37,673 nt of DNA, taken from positions 1 through 37,673 of the IMG/VR virus record IMGVR_UViG_3300001450_000100; one strand, given 5' to 3'. This document shows positions 32,094 through 37,673 of the stretch, in pieces; the stretch's first letter is position 1, and every line of letters begins with the position of its first letter. The stretch comes from a virus. The translations under genes and the position numbers were made by a program. The notes below the pieces were generated by a model. The model worked only from the letters and a program-made list of their open reading frames with translations. It had not been told where the DNA came from and did no database searches.

Positions 32094-33066
32094 ACTGCAT
32101 GACGTCCTAGCGTGGACCATCGCTAATCCACCCGTCCCCAGCCAGACAGGCCAGCCGCAGGCCGATCAGACCTATACCGAGCAAACGCCCTATATCGCGA
32201 AGCCCTCGGACTTGCCGCCTGCCACGAAGCCTTTGCCGGAGATATGGGACTGGGATCGCTTAATGGAGGAGGCCGAGAAGCCGCTCCCGCCGGAAATCCT
32301 TAAAGACCTACTCTGGAAGGGATGCCGAATGTCCGTTGAAGGCTCATCCAAGGCCGGCAAGACGTGGACCTTGATGAACCTCGGCCTAGCCGCCGTCCAA
32401 GGGACGAGCTGGATGGGCATCAACGTAGTGAAGCCCTGCCGAGTGTTATATATGGACTTCGAGCTAATTGGTCGGTTCGCGGCTCATCGGATGAAGATGA
32501 TTAAAAACGCCCTGAACTCGGGACGCCAGCCGAACTTCCAATACTGGCCACTTCGCGGCTCCTGCTACGAGTTCGCCCGCCTCAAAGAGCATCTGCTGGT
32601 CAGCGGCCGGCAGAAAGCCTATGATCTGGTCATCGTCGATCCCTACTATAAAGCGGCAGCCGGCCTAGACGAGAACTCCGTGGCCGACGTCACGCTCATC
32701 CTTCGAGAGATCGAAAAGTTTTCCGAGGAAACGGAAACGGCCATCGTCTATGCCCACCATTATTCCAAGGGCAACAAGTCGGACATCGACGCCATCGACC
32801 GGGGAGCCGGCTCCGGGGCATTCGCCCGCGATCCGGACGCCAAGGTAATGCTGACCCGCCACATGGAAAAGGACTGCCTGACCGTCGAGCCAATGACTCG
32901 CTACGCCACTTGCCCGGATTCCATCGTAGTGGAGACTACCTTCCCGACCTTCAAGCAGAGGAACGACCTCGACCCCGACGACCTGTACAACCCGGCCAAG
33001 CTCGAAGCCTACGAGCGGAAGCGGGACGCCGCGAAAGCCGGAGCCTCCGGCGATCAGCCTTTCTGA
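32071..33066 (+). CDS. RepA-like AAA/RecA replicative helicase, 331 aa
   Basis: Starts at ATG 32071, overlapping the primase end by 23 bases. Walker A is GSSKAGKT (residues 91-98); Walker B is LVIVDPYYK with Asp190; a later YAHHYSKGN has the histidine typical of RepA/AAA_25 helicases. The C-terminal region ends LDPDDLYNP and a basic helix. It is a hexameric DNA helicase of the RepA type, which unwinds DNA ahead of primase. It is the last gene of the operon and precedes the non-coding region. Confidence 0.82.
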   Translation: MKLPPNHELHDVLAWTIANPPVPSQTGQPQADQTYTEQTPYIAKPSDLPPATKPLPEIWDWDRLMEEAEKPLPPEILKDLLWKGCRMSVEGSSKAGKTWTLMNLGLAAVQGTSWMGINVVKPCRVLYMDFELIGRFAAHRMKMIKNALNSGRQPNFQYWPLRGSCYEFARLKEHLLVSGRQKAYDLVIVDPYYKAAAGLDENSVADVTLILREIEKFSEETETAIVYAHHYSKGNKSDIDAIDRGAGSGAFARDPDAKVMLTRHMEKDCLTVEPMTRYATCPDSIVVETTFPTFKQRNDLDPDDLYNPAKLEAYERKRDAAKAGASGDQPF

Positions 33067-33297
33067 TAGCCCGCGAGTCTTCGGCCTCCCGGCTGACCGG
33101 ACTCTCGGCTCTCCGGATTCCATCCCCGCCTATAACGCACTGCGTCATGCCTGCCCGGCCTGACGCTTTGACGCTTTGCCTGCACTGCCGGATATCCGGG
33201 CATGGCTCGCCCTACGGGCTTCGCACAGGCTATCTCCAGTCTCCCTTTTTTACCAGTCAATCACGGCATACCCAGTGCCTGCCGGTAGGACGTTGAG

Positions 33298-33332
33298 ACG
33301 TTGTGGACCCTCTAAGGAGGCCACAACGTTTT
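33298..33332 (+). terminator. Terminator-like hairpin with embedded Shine-Dalgarno sequence
   Basis: Stem ACGTTGTGG (33298-33306) with CCACAACGT (33321-33329), then CCTC/GAGG with a TAAG loop, followed by four T. It probably ends transcription of the replication operon. The loop region contains TAAGGAGG (33313-33320), a perfect ribosome-binding sequence, with no gene after it. Confidence 0.65.
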
Positions 33333-33662
33333 GTCGAGACGGCCTTTGCCTACAGAGCCGGCCTTGTAGGAGGCAGCCTGCTGGCCTAGTATGACCGGGA
33401 TTGCCGGTAGGGCTGTAAAGTTATTTTACTCCTACAGGTCAACCTGTCAACACCCTAATTCGCTTTCCCTGTATCCATCTACTCGGCAGACAGGCACTCG
33501 CTTCTGCCGGTTTGCCGGCTCGCCGGATGCCCGCAATACGAACTACCCTTAACAAAGAGATCCATAACGAAACAACTGAACTCTCAAGACATCGCTCCGC
33601 AGGCCGGCTGGAGTTCGGCGGCGAGCAGGACACGTACGGAAAAGCGTACAACTGTTCACCAG

Positions 33663-33708
33663 AAACTATATAGGCGCACACTTAAAAAGGCGCGCGCCTA
33701 TATAGTTT
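33663..33708. terminator. 15-bp inverted repeat, likely bidirectional terminator
   Basis: Arms AAACTATATAGGCGC (33663-33677) and GCGCCTATATAGTTT (33694-33708) are perfectly complementary around 16 bases, which include the palindrome GGCGCGCGCC (33689-33698). It lies 12 bases from the end of the minus-strand HTH gene, between the plus-strand helicase operon and that gene, so it can stop both transcripts. An origin or recombination site is an alternative. Confidence 0.6.
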
Positions 33709-33719
33709 GCCAGACCCGG

Positions 33720-34274
33720 TCAGGTATTGGGCGGAGCAGGTGGAGTAGGTGGGTCTGCCGGCACAAGCCCGTCCACCACTTCCGCCTCTATGACCTCGGC
33801 CCGCTTCATCTCATCCAGCTCGGCCTTCACTTCGTCCAGCGTGACGGTTCGCTTGACCTCGATGACCTGCGAAGGCTCGCCGTCAGCCAGCCTGGCCTTG
33901 TCGATCATGATGCCTGCCGCTATTGGCAGGACTCCATCCGGAATCTTGTTGGCTTCGAGCCGCTCGATGTATTTCTCTACCGAGGATTGGGCGGCGTATC
34001 CGATCAGCCCCTGAAGAACCTGTTTGCATTGTGCTATGATCTCTTTCTCTCTGCTTCGGACTACTGCGATGGTATTCGCTCCGACTTTATACCGGGCTTG
34101 GATTCGCGTTAGTGGAGTGCCTTCGACCAGTCCTTGGACGACCCCGGCGTAAGCATCCGGCCTTCGCTGCTTGAGAGTTGCCGCAGTATATACACTCGGG
34201 CAAGTCTCCTCGACTGTCGTCTGGGCAGGCAGATTCTCAGCTAAGTAGTTAACTCTTTGCTTCTTGGTAGGCAT
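33720..34274 (-). CDS. HTH protein, terminase small-subunit-like candidate, 184 aa
   Basis: Residues about 44-77 are a helix-turn-helix (GVVQGLVEGTPLTRIQARYK then VGANTIAVVRSRE). Residues 110-135 (PDGVLPIAAGIMIDKARLAD) resemble the mid-region of phage small-terminase-like HTH proteins. The rest is helical (VKAELDEMKRAEVIEAEVVD) with a Pro-rich C-terminus. TerS recognises the pac/cos site and positions TerL; no other small terminase candidate of this kind lies next to terL, though the HTH gene at 36755 is also possible. It is on the minus strand, behind a second minus-strand gene, unlike most of the genome. Confidence 0.5.
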   Translation of the reverse strand: MPTKKQRVNYLAENLPAQTTVEETCPSVYTAATLKQRRPDAYAGVVQGLVEGTPLTRIQARYKVGANTIAVVRSREKEIIAQCKQVLQGLIGYAAQSSVEKYIERLEANKIPDGVLPIAAGIMIDKARLADGEPSQVIEVKRTVTLDEVKAELDEMKRAEVIEAEVVDGLVPADPPTPPAPPNT

Positions 34275-34459
34275 AGCTTTTTTAATCGGTGCAACAGTTT
34301 ATAAAGAGTATATAAATACTTACACCAACAAGGGACAATTAGACATAATCACTCTTGTGCGAAGTTGATGCATCTACACTAGCTACGCAGTTCGTCATGA
34401 CTGGTAATGACTTACGCAAGCCGAGGGAATTTCCCACGCAGTCATGGCTGCACAACGGG

Positions 34460-35002
34460 TTAAAAATTGCACGGTTTAAACGGCTCTGGCAGGGGGGGAG
34501 GGGGGTCCGGATCGCCGGGCTGCCGGCCCGCCGACCGATTGGCTCCCTCGAAAAAATTTGGGCAATTGGAATCGACGACTCGCAAGTTGCCCCGGTCGAT
34601 GCAATGGCAGCCGACCGCTCTATCCCCAACCGGCGAAGCTCTAACCTCGTCTCCGCTTGCCCAGCCTCGAATGACAAACTGGCCGTCCATTATGTAGCCT
34701 ATCTTTTCGATTAAAACATAAACGTCGTAGTGGTTCGACTTGGATCGAACTAGAAGATTGCTAGTCGGCGAGTCTATTGTCTTCACGTCGACGGTCTTTT
34801 TACTATGGAGGTAGAAGTCGGCTCCTCCGGAACGGACGCCGAAGTCCGTACAAAGGTTAAATGCCTTTGCGAATGCCAACTCGCCGGCGGCCCCTAACAA
34901 TTCTTTTTCCAGCATTTCCTCGTAGGTTTTTCCGGAGGACTGATCGACCCGCCCGAGTTCCCGGCAACGCGCCCGGCGATCACGGGCTAGATGGTCCGCC
35001 AT
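34460..35002 (-). CDS. PD-(D/E)XK-like nuclease, 180 aa
   Basis: Glu41 in LLGAAGELAFAKAF, Asp62 in SGGADFYL and Asp72-x-Lys74 in KTVDVKTI form the E...D...D/ExK pattern of a restriction-fold nuclease. The C-terminus is Pro-rich and the protein has six cysteines. I chose ATG 35002 with GAGGGG about nine bases upstream; ATG 35008 is three bases from that site and less likely. A perfect TATAAT and a 16-bp palindrome lie just upstream. It could be a host-attack, homing or packaging-linked nuclease; the family is not assigned. Confidence 0.6.
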   Translation of the reverse strand: MADHLARDRRARCRELGRVDQSSGKTYEEMLEKELLGAAGELAFAKAFNLCTDFGVRSGGADFYLHSKKTVDVKTIDSPTSNLLVRSKSNHYDVYVLIEKIGYIMDGQFVIRGWASGDEVRASPVGDRAVGCHCIDRGNLRVVDSNCPNFFEGANRSAGRQPGDPDPPPPLPEPFKPCNF

Positions 35003-35022
35003 ATTCATATACCCCTCATCTA

Positions 35023-35038
35023 GGAATGCCAGCATTCC
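35023..35038. promoter_or_regulatory. 16-bp palindromic operator candidate in divergent spacer
   Basis: GGAATGC-CA-GCATTCC is a perfect dyad located three bases downstream of the minus-strand TATAAT, that is, over its expected transcription start. This is a classic operator position; the small HTH or RHH proteins encoded here are candidates to bind it. Confidence 0.5.
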
Positions 35039-35041
35039 GCC

Positions 35042-35082
35042 ATTATAGCGAATACTCTCCGATCCGCGACAATAAATGTCGC
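35042..35082 (-). promoter_or_regulatory. Minus-strand promoter and 6-bp hairpin
   Basis: On the minus strand TATAAT (35047-35042) is a perfect -10; TTGTCG, 19 bases before it, is a weak -35. It would drive the nuclease gene and perhaps the HTH gene behind it. GCGACA-ATAAA-TGTCGC (35066-35082) is a second dyad, lying between this promoter and the terL Shine-Dalgarno site. Confidence 0.45.
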
Positions 35083-35094
35083 AAAAAGGCGAAT

Positions 35095-36753
35095 ATGTCC
35101 TACAATGTAAACGTGGCCTTGAATTGGACATCTCATCCGGCTCTCCCGACCCTTTCCCCGGAGGACATGAAAGCCATGTCTGCGGAGAAGATTCTGGCGT
35201 ACTTCAATCGTCGCGAGGCGGCCATCGCGGCGGAGCGTGAAAGTCCTTACGACTTCGGATTCGAGCTTGGGCCGTGGAAGACCGCCGACGAGCAATTGGC
35301 CAGCCACTCGGAACTTCTGCTTATGGGCGGCAATCGCGCGGGCAAATCGGAGTTATGCGCCAAGCGCGTCGTCCAATGCCTGACTGAAAACCCTGGAACG
35401 GTAATCTGGTGCTTGACCGAGACTTCGGCTAACTCCATCCAGTTTCAGCAAGCCCTTGTTTTCAAGTACCTGAAGCCGGAGCATAAGCGTCTGGGTCGAA
35501 CTCCGACCGGATACTTGACTTACTCGATTAAGAACGGCTTTACTGCGGCCAAGTTCGTACTGCCCAACAAGAGCGTCTGCATTTTCCGCAACTGGAGTCA
35601 GGACATCAGCACCATCGAGGGCGGCGAAATCGGCTGCCCGGCCCCGCCGGTCAACGGCACTCACAACATAGGCTACTGGGCTGACGAGCTTGTGCCGCTC
35701 CCGTGGATCGAGACACTTCGCTACAGATGCATCACTCGCTCGCACAAGGAGGCTGATGGCGTAGTTCGCTCTGCGAAAGGGCTGATATCCTTCACGGCGG
35801 TGGACGGCTGGAATCCCACCGTCAAAAGCCTGCTTACCGGGGCTAGGACTATCAAGTCTTGCGAGGCCGACCTATTGCCGGGCGAGACAGTCCCGCTCAT
35901 CCAGCAGCCTCTACGGAAAGCCTCGTCGATAGTGTACTTCCACACGGCGGAGAATCCGTTCGGCGGCTGGGAGGCAATGAAGGCCACGCTCGACGGGGAG
36001 AAGCGGGAGGTAATCCTTTGCCGGGCCTACGGCGTACCGGTCAAAGCCTCGAGGGCCATTTTTCCTTTGCTCTCCGACCGGAACTACGTGGAGCCGGAAA
36101 AGATTCCGATCTTATCCGACCCGGAGAACAACCCTGCGACGTGGATCACGGTAATCGACCCGGCAGGGGCGAAGCCTTGGAGCATCGCTTTAATCGGCGT
36201 GGACGCTCACAACGTCGCATGGGTCGTCAAAGAATTTCCCGACTTCGGAACATTCGGGGCGTGGATCGACGTAGCGGGCGGGGACAAGCTCCGAGCCGGC
36301 GAGGCGGCTCATCCTAACGGCTACGGGATACTAGACTACGTGGAGGCCATCAAGGAGATGGAAGGCGACAGGAAATGTCATCGCATAATCGACCCTCGCC
36401 TCGGAGCCGCCTCCTACCAGAAGGCCGAGGGCAGTAGTAACATCATAGACGATCTAACGGATGAGGGCATAACGGTTTACCCTGCGGAGGCGTTGGACAT
36501 CGAGACGGGGCTTCAGGCGATAAACAATTTGCTGGCATGGGATTCGCAGAAGCCAATGAGCTTAGAGAACAAGCCCAGGTTGATGATTTCGGAGGAATGC
36601 CAGAATACGATTTCCTGTATGCAGGAATATCAGCCCGGAAATCTCAAGGATTTTTCCAAGGATTTCATCGACCTACTAAGATATTTCGCGGTAGGGGCGT
36701 TCGAGCATTTCGAGGACGAAGACATGGCAATCAGTCAACCAAGAGGATATTGA
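35095..36753 (+). CDS. terL: Terminase large subunit, 552 aa
   Basis: Starts at ATG 35095 (MSYNVNVALNW) with AAAAAGG six bases upstream. ATPase: Walker A GGNRAGKS (78-85), Walker B/catalytic NIGYWADELVPL with Asp197 and Glu198. Nuclease: RNase-H-like domain beginning ITVIDPAGAKPW with Asp355, then IIDPRLGAASY, and a late Asp (SKDFIDLLRYF). The protein pumps DNA into the procapsid and cuts the concatemer. A longer in-frame extension upstream overlaps the minus-strand nuclease and is not credible. Neighbours downstream are the small HTH genes and the portal. Confidence 0.9.
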   Translation: MSYNVNVALNWTSHPALPTLSPEDMKAMSAEKILAYFNRREAAIAAERESPYDFGFELGPWKTADEQLASHSELLLMGGNRAGKSELCAKRVVQCLTENPGTVIWCLTETSANSIQFQQALVFKYLKPEHKRLGRTPTGYLTYSIKNGFTAAKFVLPNKSVCIFRNWSQDISTIEGGEIGCPAPPVNGTHNIGYWADELVPLPWIETLRYRCITRSHKEADGVVRSAKGLISFTAVDGWNPTVKSLLTGARTIKSCEADLLPGETVPLIQQPLRKASSIVYFHTAENPFGGWEAMKATLDGEKREVILCRAYGVPVKASRAIFPLLSDRNYVEPEKIPILSDPENNPATWITVIDPAGAKPWSIALIGVDAHNVAWVVKEFPDFGTFGAWIDVAGGDKLRAGEAAHPNGYGILDYVEAIKEMEGDRKCHRIIDPRLGAASYQKAEGSSNIIDDLTDEGITVYPAEALDIETGLQAINNLLAWDSQKPMSLENKPRLMISEECQNTISCMQEYQPGNLKDFSKDFIDLLRYFAVGAFEHFEDEDMAISQPRGY

Positions 36754-36754
36754 T

Positions 36755-37102
36755 ATGGGAAAATTAACGGAAGAGGAGGAAATAAGGATCGTGGCCTTGC
36801 GGGAAGCGGGAATGAGTTGGACCAAGCTTGCCGCCGAGAGCGGCTATGCTCGCAGCACCTGCCAAGCGGTCGTAAAGCGGATGAGCGGCAGGCCGGCCCC
36901 GCCGGACCCTACGCCCAAGCCGGTAGAGGCCAGAGTGCTGAAGCCCTTCCCGAACCCTCGTTTGATCGGTATTTATTTCGGCGAGCGAAGCGATCCGGAC
37001 ATGGCCAAGTGCGTGGTCCGGCCTAATTTCAACTATCGGCCCAATTCGATCATACGGGTCATCGAGTGCGAATATGAGCCGGGACTCTACCGTCTTGCTT
37101 GA
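36755..37102 (+). CDS. Helix-turn-helix protein, 115 aa
   Basis: Residues 3-44 form a typical HTH (TEEEEIRIVALREAGMSWTK then LAAESGYARSTCQAVVKRM), resembling resolvase/transposase-like or TerS-like DNA-binding domains. A Pro-rich linker (GRPAPPDPTPKPVEARV) leads to a beta-rich C-terminal domain (LIGIYFGERSDP...). GAGG lies about nine bases before ATG and the start is two bases after terL's stop. It may be the real terminase small subunit, given terL next door, or a transcription factor. Confidence 0.6.
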   Translation: MGKLTEEEEIRIVALREAGMSWTKLAAESGYARSTCQAVVKRMSGRPAPPDPTPKPVEARVLKPFPNPRLIGIYFGERSDPDMAKCVVRPNFNYRPNSIIRVIECEYEPGLYRLA

Positions 37103-37304
37103 GACACTCGAAGAGCGGAATCGCAGGCTGGACGCCCTGCTCGCTTCGATGGCCGTCGAGGAGGGCTTGGCCGTCTTGCAGGGCCGCGAGCCTCGCCAGT
37201 ATTCGCTCGATCAGATTGCGGACTTCACCGGCGTATCCAACGACACTATCCAGCGAATCGAGGCGAAGGCTCTGAGAAAATTACATTTAAAAATGGTAAG
37301 GTAA
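37074..37304 (+). CDS. Stand-alone sigma-70 region 4-like protein, 76 aa
   Basis: Residues 43-72 (YSLDQIADFTGVSNDTIQRI followed by EAKALRKLHL) closely follow the -35-binding helix-turn-helix of sigma factor region 4, whose hallmark ends RQIEAKALRKLR. The rest is a helical N-terminal region with no region 2. It starts inside the previous gene's end and stops three bases before the portal start. It could bind the host RNA polymerase flap or -35 sites to redirect late transcription, or be a plain DNA-binding protein. The match is strong for the HTH, and function is inferred. Confidence 0.7.
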   Translation: MSRDSTVLLETLEERNRRLDALLASMAVEEGLAVLQGREPRQYSLDQIADFTGVSNDTIQRIEAKALRKLHLKMVR

Positions 37305-37307
37305 AAT

Positions 37308-37673
37308 ATGGAAACAAGCGAAAAGGACTTGCAGGAATTTGATCGGGACAGTCCCGACGTAGACTTTTTAAAATCCGATCTGGAGCGATGCCGGAACAAT
37401 CTTAGTTATTGGCAGAGCAAGGCCGAGGAGGCTCGCGAGAGCCGCCGGAACGAATGGCCGGGCAAGGGGAGGAACGGCCAGAAGGAAGGGCAGGGGGCAT
37501 TCCCTTGGCAGGGTGCTTCGGACCTAGAGCCGAATCTTATCAATCCTTTGATCGACGGGGACGTTGCCCTGCTTACCAGCAGTCTGAACAAAGGCAATCT
37601 TTTGGCCTCGCCGGTCGAGTCGGGCGACATTCCGACCGCCAAGACCGTTACGGACTTCATGCGTTGGCGGCTC
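37308..37673 (+). CDS. Portal protein, N-terminal part (3' truncated by window edge)
   Basis: 122 residues from ATG 37308, ending in a complete codon at the last base. The N-terminus has a coiled-coil segment (SDLERCRNNLSYWQSKAEEA), then a Gly-rich AFPWQGASDLEPNLINPLID and TVTDFMRWRL. PFPWxGASDxxxNLINPLID is the familiar start of a portal family. It directly follows TerL and small HTH genes. The matching C-terminal piece begins at base 3 of the window. An in-frame join would need a missing segment of 3n+1 bases. Confidence 0.8.
   Translation, partial: METSEKDLQEFDRDSPDVDFLKSDLERCRNNLSYWQSKAEEARESRRNEWPGKGRNGQKEGQGAFPWQGASDLEPNLINPLIDGDVALLTSSLNKGNLLASPVESGDIPTAKTVTDFMRWRL

Larger units (their letters stand above)
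33067..33719. other. 653-base non-coding region with hairpins and short repeats (origin/regulatory candidate)
   Basis: No gene can be supported here; short frames have Arg/Ser/Pro-rich translations typical of noise. Visible structures: TGACGCTT tandem repeat (33161-33176), CCGGATATCCGG palindrome (33188-33199), direct repeats TGCCGGTAGG (33280-33289 and 33402-33411), CCTACA motifs (33349, 33431 and inverted at 33365), a terminator-like hairpin (33298-33332) and a long inverted repeat (33663-33708). The position between the replicative helicase gene and the packaging side of the map makes an origin or a non-coding RNA cluster plausible, but neither is shown. Confidence 0.5.

Noticed and set aside
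33067-33719. GCCGG repeats as iterons of an origin
   Set aside because: GCCGG/GCCGGC occurs all over the genome, so its frequency here is not informative; only the longer repeats were retained.
34861-35094. In-frame N-terminal extension of TerL
   Set aside because: It would overlap the minus-strand nuclease gene and read Arg/Pro-rich residues; the ATG at 35095 has a ribosome-binding site and a natural N-terminus.
1-37673. tRNA genes, CRISPR array, insertion sequences, integrase
   Set aside because: No cloverleaf with a T-loop motif, no regularly spaced direct repeats with unique spacers, no DDE or tyrosine/serine recombinase signature was seen.

Overview
The window is most of the genome of a tailed double-stranded DNA virus (Caudoviricetes), probably podovirus-like and strictly lytic. 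It carries a large terminase, a portal, a scaffold, an SU10-type HK97-fold capsid protein, head-tail and tail genes, very large ejection-type proteins and a full replication module. No integrase, excisionase partner, CI-like repressor, tRNA, CRISPR array or insertion sequence was seen. The host is unknown. Lipoboxes in the lysis cassette point to a diderm bacterium, and Shine-Dalgarno and TATAAT-like signals are bacterial. The style of the portal and polyvalent proteins recalls environmental phages of Verrucomicrobia-like hosts, but that is only an impression.

Layout: 1-2078 holds the 3' part of the portal gene and small genes, including a PD-(D/E)XK nuclease. 2079-4518 holds a leader, scaffold, capsid gene and a strong terminator. 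4519-7049 holds neck, head-decoration and lectin-like genes. 7051-8000 is a nested lysis cassette with two lipobox proteins and a small holin-like protein. 7997-11468 holds a tail hub and a YadA-repeat fibre with an S74 chaperone tail. 11469-22735 holds four consecutive internal or ejected proteins, the last a 2306-residue polyvalent toxin-like protein. A small minus-strand gene and a leader (22695-23099) separate this from the replication and modification operon (23100-33066). That operon has an HTH protein, RuvC-like resolvase, SSB-like protein, RecB/Cas4-like nuclease, RHH protein, C5 DNA methyltransferase, PP-loop ATPase, family A DNA polymerase, dNMP kinase, two zinc-ribbon miniproteins, an AEP-like primase and a RepA-like helicase. 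A 653-base non-coding, hairpin-rich region follows (33067-33719). Two minus-strand genes (33720-35002: an HTH/TerS-like protein and a second small nuclease) are divergent from terL. TerL, an HTH protein, a stand-alone sigma region-4-like protein and the 5' part of the portal gene end the window.

The two portal pieces lie at opposite ends, so the genome is circular or circularly permuted. The pieces do not join in frame, so a short segment is missing between base 37673 and base 1.

In the replication operon most genes overlap by ATGA, GTGA or TGATG, which supports many very short genes that would otherwise be ignored. Working model: the primase, helicase, polymerase and SSB replicate the DNA; RuvC-like and PD-(D/E)XK nucleases resolve and trim it; the methyltransferase, and perhaps the PP-loop enzyme, modify it; TerL and a TerS candidate package it. 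The giant polyvalent protein is probably injected with the DNA to act on the host. The sigma-4-like protein is the best candidate for redirecting host RNA polymerase, since no phage RNA polymerase is present.
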